Shown here: positions 1-8,738 of the stretch, piece by piece
Position numbering within the stretch: the stretch's first letter is position 1
Layout of the letters: every line of letters starts with the position of its first letter
Assembly (NCBI GenBank): GCA_009746045.1
Contig: RPFO01000999.1
Span: forward strand, 1 to 23,787
Reading direction: 5' to 3'
DNA from: Mesostigma viride
Taxonomy: Eukaryota > Streptophyta > Mesostigmatophyceae > Mesostigmatales > Mesostigmataceae
Length of the DNA stretch: 23,787 nucleotides
Program-made: the position numbers and the translations under genes
The notes under the pieces: model-generated
What the model was told of the DNA's origin: nothing
Databases searched by the model: none
What the model saw: only the letters and a program-made list of their open reading frames with translations

Positions 1-129
1 TAAGAGAGATTCTCGCCTCGGGGGGTGCCGAAGCGAGGGAGCCTGCTGGTCGGAATCCTGCCCTGCGAAGCCCTCAGCGGACTCAGCTCAGGAGCCTCGG
101 AGGGGGCCTCTAGAGAAAAGGCCTCGCCT
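1..129. other. unassigned sequence left of the satellite array
   Basis: No gene or RNA is recognisable here. The stretch is GC-rich and contains short words (such as CCCTGCG and AGAAAAGGCCTCGCC) that could be very decayed satellite sequence, but I cannot align it convincingly to a monomer. Confidence 0.3.
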
Positions 130-360
130 CACACCCCCCGCCTCTAATGGCCTCACTGGGCACTGCTCAGCCTAGCTCAGTCATCTGCACACGTCGCTCA
201 CATGGGGTCCATCTCACCCTGACACCTAGCTGGCCTTGTTACACCTTCAGCTCAGCATGATGTCCTTCTCATTCTCGCACTACCTACACCTGCGCGCTTC
301 CCCTCGCCCTCGCTTTCCATCGCTTTCACTCGCCCTCGCCCTCGCCCTCGCCCTCGCCAG
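130..360 (+). repeat. degenerate edge copy of the 610-bp satellite
   Basis: This segment aligns colinearly, with many substitutions and small indels, to the last third of a normal monomer. The block around 192-235 (ATCTGCACACG, then GGGTCCATC, then a CACCTAGC-like word) matches the block at 810-860. From 283 on (CTACCTACACCTGCGCGC) it is nearly identical to the other copies, and it ends in a hexamer tract with two extra CCCTCG units compared with most monomers. Its divergence contrasts with the near-identity of the next monomers, as expected at the edge of an array where unequal exchange no longer homogenises copies. Confidence 0.7.
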
Positions 361-693
361 GTGAGGGCCACCCTCACTCTCCTTGGTCTTCATCCCCGCT
401 ATGGCCCTCGCTTATGTTCAGTGTCCCCAGCCCTCACCCTCACTCCCACCCTAAAGCACAGCCCTAGCTCTGCTGCCCTCACTCAGCCTCTCTCACCCGC
501 AGCCTTCCTCTGCACCTCTCGCCCGCGCCCTCGCTCAGGCCCCCTGTGCATTTGTTTGCCCAGTGGGGCCCGCCCTCGCCCTACCTAGCCTTCACCATCG
601 CCATAGCCCTGGCTCTTGCTCTGGCCTGCACCCTCCCCCCAACCTCGCACCATCACTCAGGTGCCCTTGCCCTGCGCCCCTTTGCAATCGCCC

Positions 694-708
694 GGTGGAA
701 AACCCACC
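694..708. repeat. short inverted repeat in the conserved satellite core
   Basis: GGTGG-AAAAC-CCACC is a perfect 5-bp stem with a 5-base loop. It recurs in essentially every monomer, about 333 bp after the monomer start. It lies in the only segment of the monomer that is not hexamer-derived, which makes it a candidate protein-binding box. That role is inference only; no known box motif was recognised. Confidence 0.5.
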
Positions 709-2171
709 CACACCTCACTTCGCCTTTAATCGTTAGTAGTCAACTCGGTGCCATCACCCCCGCCCTCACTGGCCCTCACCTGGGCTCACTTGCCCTCGCC
801 CTCGCTCAGGTCCCATCTGCACACTCGCGCACTGGGGCCCATCCTCACCCTACCTAGCCCTGGCCCTTCTACCCTCGCTTTCATTCTGCTGCTCCCTCTC
901 CACTACCTACACCTGCGCGCTTCCCCTCGCCCTCGCTTTCCATCGCTTTCACTCGCCCTCGCCCTCGCCAGGTGAGGGCCACCCTCACTCTCCTTGGTCT
1001 TCATCCCCGCTATGGCCCTCGCTTATGTTCAGTGTCCCCAGCCCTCACCCTCACTCCCACCCTAAAGCACAGCCCTAGCTCTGCTGCCCTCACTCAGCCT
1101 CTCTCACCCGCAGCCTTCCTCTGCACCTCTCGCCCGCGCCCTCGCTCAGGCCCCCTGTGCATTTGTTTGCCCAGTGGGGCCCCCCTCGCCCTACCTAGCC
1201 TTCACCATCGCCATAGCCCTGGCTCTTGCTCTGGCCTGCACCCTCCCCCCCAACCTCGCACCATCACTCAGGTGCCCTTGCCCTGCGCCCCTTTGCAATC
1301 GCCCGGTGGAAAACCCACCCACACCTCACTTCGCCTTAATCGTTAGTAGTCAACTCGGTGCCATCACCCCCGCCCTCACTGGCCCTCACCTGGGCTCACT
1401 TGCCCTCGCCCTCGCTCAGGTCCCATCTGCACACTCGCGCACTGGGGCCCATCCTCACCCTACCTAGCCCTGGCCCTTCTACCCTCGCTTTCATTCTGCT
1501 GCTCCCTCTCCACTACCTACACCTGCGCGCTTCCCCTCGCCCTCGCTTTCCATCGCTTTCACTCGCCCTCGCCCTCGCCAGGTGAGGGCCACCCTCACTC
1601 TCCTTGGTCTTCATCCCCGCTATGGCCCTCGCTTATGTTCAGTGTCCCCAGCCCTCACCCTCACTCCCACCCTAAAGCACAGCCCTAGCTCTGCTGCCCT
1701 CACTCAGCCTCTCTCACCCGCAGCCTTCCTCTGCACCTCTCGCCCGCGCCCTGCTCAGGCCCCCTGTCCATTTGTTTGCCCAGTGGGGCCCGCCCTCGCC
1801 CTACACTAGCCTTCACCATCGCATAGACCTGGCCTCAAGTTGCTCTGGCCTTTACCCTCCCCCCAACCTTGCACCATCACTCAGGTGCCCTTGCCCTGGG
1901 CCCCTTTGCAATCGCCCGGTGGAAAACCCACCCACACCTCACTTCGCCTTCAATCGTTAGTAGTCAACTCGGTGCCATCACCCCCGCCCTCACTGGCCCT
2001 CACCTGGGCTCACTTGCCCTCGCCCTCGCTCAGGTCCCATCTGCACACTCGCGCACTGGGGCCCATCCTCACCCTACCTAGCCCTGGCCCTTCTACCCTC
2101 GCTTTCATTCTGCTGCTCCCTCTCCACTACCTACACCTGCGCGCTTTCCCTCGCCCTCGCTTTCCATCGCT

Positions 2172-2221
2172 TTCACTCGCCCTCGCCCTCGCCCTCACCC
2201 TCGCCCTCGCCCTGTGGGGGC
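2172..2221 (+). repeat. expanded hexamer tract and GGGGGCC junction, monomer 3/4
   Basis: The CCCTCG tract that closes monomer 3 has several extra units, including one CCCTCAC variant. It runs into CTGTGGGGGCC where most monomers have CAGGTGAGGGCC. The same kind of junction is seen at the starts of monomers 11 and 18, seven monomers apart each time. Confidence 0.75.
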
Positions 2222-5200
2222 CACCCTCACTCCTCCTTGGTCTTCATCCCCGCTATGGCCCTCGCTTATGTTCAGTGTCCCCAGCCCTCACCCTCACTCC
2301 CACCCTAAAGCACAGCCCTAGCTCTGCTGCCCTCACTCAGCCTCTCTCACCCGCAGCCTTCCTCTGCACCTCTTGCCCGCGCCCTCGCTCAGGCCCCCTG
2401 TGCATTTGTTTGCCCAGTGGGGCCCGCCCTCGCCCTACCTAGCCTTCACCATCGCCATAGCCCTGGCTCTTGCTCTGGCCTGCACCCTCCCCCCCAACCT
2501 CGCACCATCACTCAGGTGCCCTTGCCCTGCGCCCCTTTGCAATCGCCCGGTGGAAAACCCACCCACACCTCACTTCGCCTTTAATCGTTAGTAGTCAACT
2601 CGGTGCCATCACCCCCGCCCTCACTGGCCCTCACCTGGGCTCACTTGCCCTCGCCCTCGCTCAGGTCCCATCTGCACACTCGCGCACTGGGGCCCATCCT
2701 CACCCTACCTAGCCCTGGCCCTTCTACCCTCGCTTTCATTCTGCTGCTCCCTCTCCACTACCTACACCTGCGCGCTTCCCCTCGCCCTCGCTTTCCATCG
2801 CTTTCACTCGCCCTCGCCCTCGCCAGGTGAGGGCCACCCTCACTCTCCTTGGTCTTCATCCCCGCTATGGCCCTCGCTTATGTTCAGTGTCCCCAGCCCT
2901 CACCCTCACTCCCACCCTAAAGCACAGCCCTAGCTCTGCTGCCCTCACTCAGCCTCTCTCACCCGCAGCCTTCCTCTGCACCTCTCGCCCGCGCCCTCGC
3001 TCAGGCCCCCTGTGCATTTGTTTGCCCAGTGGGGCCCGCCCTCGCCCTACCTAGCCTTCACCATCGCCATAGCCCTGGCTCTTGCTCTGGCCTGCACCCT
3101 CCCCCCAACCTCGCACCATCACTCAGGTGCCCTTGCCCTGCGCCCCTTTGCAATCGCCCGGTGGAAAACCCACCCACACCTCACTTCGCCTTAATCGTTA
3201 GTAGTCAACTCGGTGCCATCACCCCCGCCCTCACTGGCCCTCACCTGGGCTCACTTGCCCTCGCCCTCGCTCAGGTCCCATCTGCACACTCGCGCACTGG
3301 GGCCCATCCTCACCCTACCTAGCCCTGGCCCTTCTACCCTCGCTTTCATTCTGCTGCTCCCTCTCCACTACCTACACCTGCGCGCTTCCCTCGCCCTCGC
3401 TTTCCATCGCTTTCACTCGCCCTCGCCCTCGCCAGGTGAGGGCCACCCTCACTCTCCTTGGTCTTCATCCCCGCTATGGCCCTCGCTTATGTTCAGTGTC
3501 CCCAGCCCTCACCCTCACTCCCACCCTAAAGCACAGCCCTAGCTCTGCTGCCCTCACTCAGCCTCTCTCACCCGCAGCCTTCCTCTGCACCTCTCGCCCG
3601 CGCCCTCGCTCAGGCCCCCTGTGCATTTGTTTGCCCAGTGGGGCCCGCCCTCGCCCTACCTAGCCTTCACCATCGCCATAGCCCTGGCTCTTGCTCTGGC
3701 CTGCACCCTCCCCCCAACCTCGCACCATCACTCAGGTGCCCTTGCCCTGCGCCCCTTTGCAATCGCCCGGTGGAAAACCCACCCACACCTCACTTCGCCT
3801 TAATCGTTAGTAGTCAACTCGGTGCCATCACCCCCGCCCTCACTGGCCCTCACCTGGGCTCACTTGCCCTCGCCCTCGCTCAGGTCCCATCTGCACACTC
3901 GCGCACTGGGGCCCATCCTCACCCTACCTAGCCCTGGCCCTTCTACCCTCGCTTTCATTCTGCTGCTCCCTCTCCACTACCTACACCTGCGCGCTTCCCC
4001 TCGCCCTCGCTTTCCATCGCTTTCACTCGCCCTCGCCCTCGCCAGGTGAGGGCCACCCTCACTCTCCTTGGTCTTCATCCCCGCTATGGCCCTCGCTTAT
4101 GTTCAGTGTCCCCAGCCCTCACCCTCACTCCCACCCTAAAGCACAGCCCTAGCTCTGCTGCCCTCACTCAGCCTCTCTCACCCGCAGCCTTCCTCTGCAC
4201 CTCTCGCCCGCGCCCTCGCTCAGGCCCCCTGTGCATTTGTTTGCCCAGTGGGGCCCGCCCTCGCCCTACCTAGCCTTCACCATCGCCATAGCCCTGGCTC
4301 TTGCTCTGGCCTGCACCCTCCCCCCCAACCTCGCACCATCACTCAGGTGCCCTTGCCCTGGGCCCCTTTGCAATCGCCCGGTGGAAAACCCACCCACACC
4401 TCACTTCGCCTTTAATCGTTAGTAGTCAACTCGGTGCCATCACCCCCGCCCTCACTGGCCCTCACCTGGGCTCACTTGCCCTCGCCCTCGCTCAGGTCCC
4501 ATCTGCACACTCGCGCACTGGGGCCCATCCTCACCCTACCTAGCCCTGGCCCTTCTACCCTCGCTTTCATTCTGCTGCTCCCTCTCCACTACCTACACCT
4601 GCGCGCTTCCCCTCGCCCTCGCTTTCCATCGCTTTCACTCGCCCTCGCCCTCGCCAGGTGAGGGCCACCCTCACCTCCTTGGTCTTCATCCCCGCTATGG
4701 CCCTCGCTTATGTTCAGTGTCCCCAGCCCTCACCCTCACTCCCACCCTAAAGCACAGCCCTAGCTCTGCTGCCCTCACTCAGCCTCACTCACCCGCAGCC
4801 TTCCTCTGCACCTCTGCCCGCGCCCTCGCTCAGGCCCCCTGTGCATTTGTTTGCCCAGTGGGGCCCGCCCTCGCCCTACCTAGCCTTCACCATCGCCATA
4901 GCCCTGGCTCTTGCTCTGGCCTGCACCCTCCCCCCCAACCTCGCACCATCACTCAGGTGCCCTTGCCCTGCGCCCCTTTGCAATCGCCCGGTGGAAAACC
5001 CACCCACACCTCACTTCGCCTTTAATCGTTAGTAGTCAACTCGGTGCCATCACCCCCGCCCTCACTGGCCCTCACCTGGGCTCACTTGCCCTCGCCCTCG
5101 CTCAGGTCCCATCTGCACACTCGCGCACTGGGGCCCATCCTCACCCTACCTAGCCCTGGCCCTTCTACCCTCGCTTTCATTCTGCTGCTCCCTCTCCACT

Positions 5201-6471
5201 ACCTACACCTGCGCGCTTCCCCTCGCCCTCGCTTTCCATCGCTTTCACTCGCCCTCGCCCTCGCCAGGTGAGGGCCACCCTCACTCTCCTTGGTCTTCAT
5301 CCCCGCTATGGCCCTCGCTTATGTTCAGTGTCCCCAGCCCTCACCCTCACTCCCACCCTAAAGCACAGCCCTAGCTCTGCTGCCCTCACTCAGCCTCTCT
5401 CACCCGCAGCCTTCCTCTGCACCTCTCGCCCGCGCCCTCGCTCAGGCCCCCTGTGCATTTGTTTGCCCAGTGGGGCCCCCCTCGCCCTACCTAGCCTTCA
5501 CCATCGCCATAGCCCTGGCTCTTGCTCTGGCCTGCACCCTCCCCCCAACCTCGCACCATCACTCAGGTGCCCTTGCCCTGGCCCCTTTGCAATCGCCCGG
5601 TGGAAAACCCACCCACACCTCACTTCGCCTTAATCGTTAGTAGTCAACTCGGTGCCATCACCCCCGCCCTCACTGGCCCTCACCTGGGCTCACTTGCCCT
5701 CGCCCTCGCTCAGGTCCCATCTGCACACTCGCGCACTGGGGCCCATCCTCACCCTACCTAGCCCTGGCCCTTTTACCCTCGCTTTCAGCCTGATGCTCCC
5801 TCTCCACTACCTACACCTGCGCGCTTCCCCTCGCCCTCGCTTTCCATCGCTTTCACTCGCCCTCGCCCTCGCCAGGTGAGGGCCACCCTCACTCTCCTTG
5901 GTCTTCATCCCCGCTATGGCCCTCGCTTATGTTCAGTGTCCCCAGCCCTCACCCTCACTCCCACCCTAAAGCACAGCCCTAGCTCTGCTGCCCTCACTCA
6001 GCCTCTCTCACCCGCAGCCTTCCTCTGCACCTCTCGCCCGCGCCCTCGCTCAGGCCCCCTGTCCATTTGTTTGCCCAGTGGGGCCCGCCCTCGCCCTACA
6101 CTAGCCTTCACCATCGCTATAGACCTGGCCTCAAGTTGCTCTGGCCTTTACCCTCACCCCCAACCTTGCACCATCACTCAGGTGCCCTTGCCCTGGGCCC
6201 CTTTGCAATCGCCCGGTGGAAAACCCACCCACACCTCACTTCGCCTTCAATCGTTAGTAGTCAACTCGGTGCCATCACCCCCGCCCTCACTGGCCCTCAC
6301 CTGGGCTCACTTGCCCTCGCCCTCGCTCAGGTCCCATCTGCACACTCGCGCACTGGGGCCCATCCTCACCCTACCTAGCCCCTGCCCTTCTACCCTCGCT
6401 TTCATTCTGCTGCTCCCTCTCCACTACCTACACCTGCGCGCTTTCCCTCGCCCTCGCTTTTCATCGCTTTC

Positions 6472-6518
6472 ACTCGCCCTCGCCCTCGCCCTCACCCTCG
6501 CCCTCGCCCTGCGGGGGC
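6472..6518 (+). repeat. expanded hexamer tract and GGGGGCC junction, monomer 10/11
   Basis: The tract matches that before monomer 4 almost unit for unit, including the CCCTCAC variant, and ends in CTGCGGGGGCC. Monomer 11 also carries private variants (CTCCATGGTC, TTATGCTCAGCGTCC, CACCCTAGAGCAC, CTCATCCGCAG) that it shares with monomer 18. Confidence 0.75.
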
Positions 6519-7422
6519 CACCCTCACCCTCCATGGTCTTCATCCCCGCTATGGCCCTCGCTTATGCTCAGCGTCCCCAGCCCTCACCCTCACTCTCACC
6601 CTAGAGCACAGCCCTAGCTCTGCTGCCCTCACTCAGGCTCACTCATCCGCAGCCTTCCTCTGCACCTCTTGCCCGCGCCCTCGCTCAGGCCCCCTGTCCA
6701 TTTGTTTGCCCAGTGGGGCCCCCCTCGCCCTACCTAGCCTTCACCATCGCCATAGCCCTGGCTCTTGCTCTGGCCTGCACCCTCCCCCCCAACCTCGCAC
6801 CATCACTCAGGTGCCCTTGCCCTGCGCCCCTTTGCAATCGCCCGGTGGAAAACCCACCCACACCTCACTTCGCCTTTAATCGTTAGTATAGTCAACTCGG
6901 TGCCATCACCCCCGCCCTCACTGGCCCTCACCTGGGCGCACTTGCCCTCGCCCTCGCTCAGGTCCCATCTGCACACTCGCGCACTGGGGCCCATCCTCAC
7001 CCTACCTAGCCCTGGCCCTTCTACCCTCGCTTTCATTCTGCTGCTCCCTCTCCACTACCTACACCTGCGCGCTTCCCCTCGCCCTCGCTTTCCATCGCTT
7101 TCACTCGCCCTCGCCCTCGCCAGGTGAGGGCCACCCTCACCCTCCATTGTCTTCATCCCCGCTATGGCCCTCGCTTATGCTCAGCGTCCCCAGCCCTCAC
7201 CCTCACTCCCACCCTAAAGCACAGCCCTAGCTCTGCTGCCCTCACTCAGCCTCTCTTACCCGCAGGCTTCCTCTGCACCTCTCGCCCGCGCCCTCGCTCA
7301 GGCCCCCTGTCCATTTGTTTGCCCAGTGGGGCCCGCCCTCGCCCTACACTAGCCTTCACCATCGCCATAGCCCTGGCCCTTGCTCTGGCCTTTACCCTCC
7401 CCCCCAACCTCGCACCATCACT

Positions 7423-7430
7423 CAGGTGCC
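7423..7430. repeat. left 8-bp target-site duplication of the hAT element
   Basis: CAGGTGCC here and at 8731-8738 flanks the inserted element exactly. Uninterrupted monomers have a single CAGGTGCC followed directly by CTTGCCCTG, so the empty site can be read from neighbouring copies. Eight base pairs is the diagnostic duplication length of hAT elements. Confidence 0.93.
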
Positions 7431-7545
7431 CCGGGTTGGTCAGTACGCCGTACGGAGCCGCAAAAATACGGGAAAACGTACACTGAAGGCCTCCGCCGTA
7501 TATACGCGTACTTTACTTCAGAATACGCGGTTTGGACTTAGAATT
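7431..7545. repeat. left inverted repeat and subterminal motifs of the hAT element
   Basis: After the 9-bp terminal repeat there are several copies of a TACG-centred word in this orientation: AAAATACGGG, TATACGCG and GAATACGCGG. The same words lie inverted at the right end. In characterised hAT elements such subterminal repeats bind the transposase zinc finger; applying that role here is inference. Confidence 0.7.
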
Positions 7546-7836
7546 TTTCGGGGGTACCAGCGGGCAGCGGGCACTGGCGCGGTGCCCAGGTTCTGGGCGC
7601 GGCGCGTTCACTGCACATTTGAGATTTTTACTACTAGAAGTAGATGCGTACAGTTCTTTCCATAAAGCGCAAGCCTTGCAAAATCTTTGGCCGGTAGGAG
7701 ACAGCTAGGACTAGGTACATACATAACGCATAATGCCGGCAAATGCCAGCTGTGCTACTGACGGTGTAATGCAATATAGCGACGACGAGGCCAGTGCGAC
7801 TGTGCGATAGTGTGCAGCCATTTTCGATTTGCAGCC

Positions 7837-8442
7837 ATGCCGAAGAAAGGGCCTGAATGGGATTTCGTTGTCGAGAAGAAAGAAGCAGTCACAGATGCTG
7901 TTAGTAACACAACGCAGTATGTGTCGAGGATGTTCTGCTCATTTTGCAACAAGAACTTCTCCTACAAGGCGGGGCCAATCAGCGTATTCCGAGTCCGTGC
8001 ACACTTTGCCGGAATCGCAGGGGAAGGGATGTTACCCTGCGACAAAATTCCACCGAATATCCGGAGCAGGTTTCTCAGGATTGCTAACAACAAGTTGCAG
8101 AAGTCAGACGCCAAGAAGCAGCACAATTTGAACAGGGCAATGGCGGAGATGGGAGGGGCTGCGCCGGCTGACTTGTCGTCGGTTCCCAGCAAAGGCCAGC
8201 TGAGCATCACCAAATGGCTGGTTCCCGTCGACGAGAAAGGTGTCCAGCTGCTGGCTGCCGAATTTTTTATCGAGAACGGCATTGCCTTCAATGCGGCTGA
8301 GAGTGCCTCTTTCAAGCAGATGGTGGCCGGCATGATCCAGTACAAAGGAGGGCACGCCACCCCTCCTTCTCGGAGTTGTGTCTTATGTTCTCTCATGCAT
8401 TATATAGTGGATGGCTTTCCTTACAATCAATTTATTAATTGA
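7837..8442 (+). pseudogene. hAT transposase, N-terminal fragment
   Basis: The open frame of 201 residues starts at an ATG in a good context (GCAGCCATG). Residues 34-68 form a BED-type zinc finger of the hAT kind: C34-x2-C37, then H56 in RAHFAG, then C68. Residues 123-179 match the conserved region ahead of the catalytic core: ITKW, then AEFFIENGIAFNAAES, then SFKQM, ending in PPSR (176-179). After PPSR the frame loses all resemblance to the family and stops within 22 residues. Either most of the gene has been deleted or an intron begins there; CCCGTTGCAG at 8458-8467 looks like a 3' splice site, but nothing recognisable follows. Full transposases run 600-800 residues and carry the catalytic acidic residues and hATC domain, which are absent. 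The fragment could bind DNA but should not catalyse transposition. It might act as a repressor, which is speculation. Confidence 0.82.
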
Positions 8443-8625
8443 TTCCTTACTATTCCCGTTGCAGCCTGCTCCCCCCTGCATTTAACAAATCATAATCAGA
8501 TAGGATTCCAGGGCATAATTAAATGGAAGATGTTAATAAATAAGCATATACACCAATTTCAGTTGCAATAACTGCATGACCATCATCAAGGAGCGTGCTA
8601 ATTGGGTGACTGACAATTGGACCAC
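8443..8625. other. AT-richer interior of the hAT element without a recognised gene
   Basis: This stretch between the transposase fragment and the right-end repeats is much richer in A and T than the satellite around it. Two pyrimidine tracts ending in CAG (near 8467 and 8562) resemble 3' splice sites. A short open frame from 8576 runs into the right terminus and shows no convincing domain. It is probably the junction of the internal deletion plus remnant sequence. Confidence 0.45.
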
Positions 8626-8629
8626 AAAA

Positions 8630-8730
8630 ACTGTCGCGTATTTTACCGCCACGTATTTTACACCCCCCACGTATAATACGCGTATTTTAGGTCCGCGTAT
8701 TATACCCCGTACCCGTATTTGCCAACCCGG
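8630..8730. repeat. right inverted repeat and subterminal motifs of the hAT element
   Basis: At least five copies of CGTATT/CGTATAAT words occur in 100 bp (CGCGTATTTTA, CACGTATTTTA, CACGTATAATA, CGCGTATTTTA, CGCGTATTATA, CCCGTATTT). They end in the perfect terminal repeat CCAACCCGG. They are the reverse complement of the words at the left end. Confidence 0.75.
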
Positions 8731-8738
8731 CAGGTGCC
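8731..8738. repeat. right 8-bp target-site duplication of the hAT element
   Basis: CAGGTGCC, identical to the copy at 7423-7430. Satellite monomer 12 resumes here in register. Confidence 0.93.

Larger units (their letters stand above)
361..7430 (+). repeat. satellite array, left block (monomers 1-12a)
   Basis: These are tandem, head-to-tail monomers starting at 361, 972, 1582, 2214, 2827, 3436, 4046, 4658, 5268, 5876, 6511 and 7124; the last is cut by a transposon at 7430. Spacing is 608-614 bp, except where the terminal CCCTCG tract is longer (632 bp for monomer 3, 635 bp for monomer 10). Each monomer opens with an AGGTGAGGGCC-like word, is mostly imperfect CCCTCG/CCCTCAC hexamers, has a conserved non-hexamer core (GGTGGAAAACCCACC, then CGTTAGTAGTCAACTCGG) and closes with CCCTCGCCCTCGCC. 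Most copies look about 97-99% identical by eye. Two local haplotypes exist around 230 bp into the monomer: type A (CATAGCCCTGGCTCTTGC) and type B (ATAGACCTGGCCTCAAG). Type B is seen in monomers 3 and 10 in this block. The open frames in it are compositional and are not annotated as genes. Confidence 0.95.
7431..8730 (+). mobile_element. truncated hAT DNA transposon (1300 bp)
   Basis: The element interrupts satellite monomer 12. Removing it together with one target duplication restores a monomer of 613 bp, which fits the array. The ends are perfect 9-bp inverted repeats (CCGGGTTGG and CCAACCCGG), and the similarity continues imperfectly for about 27 bp with a shared TACGG block. Both ends carry clusters of AATACG-type motifs. 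The interior encodes an N-terminal fragment of a hAT transposase, but no DDE/RNase H-like core and no hATC dimerisation domain can be seen, and 1300 bp is far shorter than a full autonomous hAT (usually 2.5-5 kb). It is therefore probably a deletion derivative that depends on a full-length relative elsewhere. The 8-bp duplication, the BED-type finger and the PPSR-containing region agree on the superfamily. The perfect duplication suggests recent insertion. Confidence 0.92.

Noticed and set aside
361-7430. CRISPR array
   Set aside because: The period is about 610 bp with whole-unit identity and no unique spacers. The context is eukaryotic.
7962-8396. 144-codon minus-strand open frame in the hAT element
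   Set aside because: It is antisense to the transposase fragment, whose zinc finger and PPSR region are clear in the plus frame.
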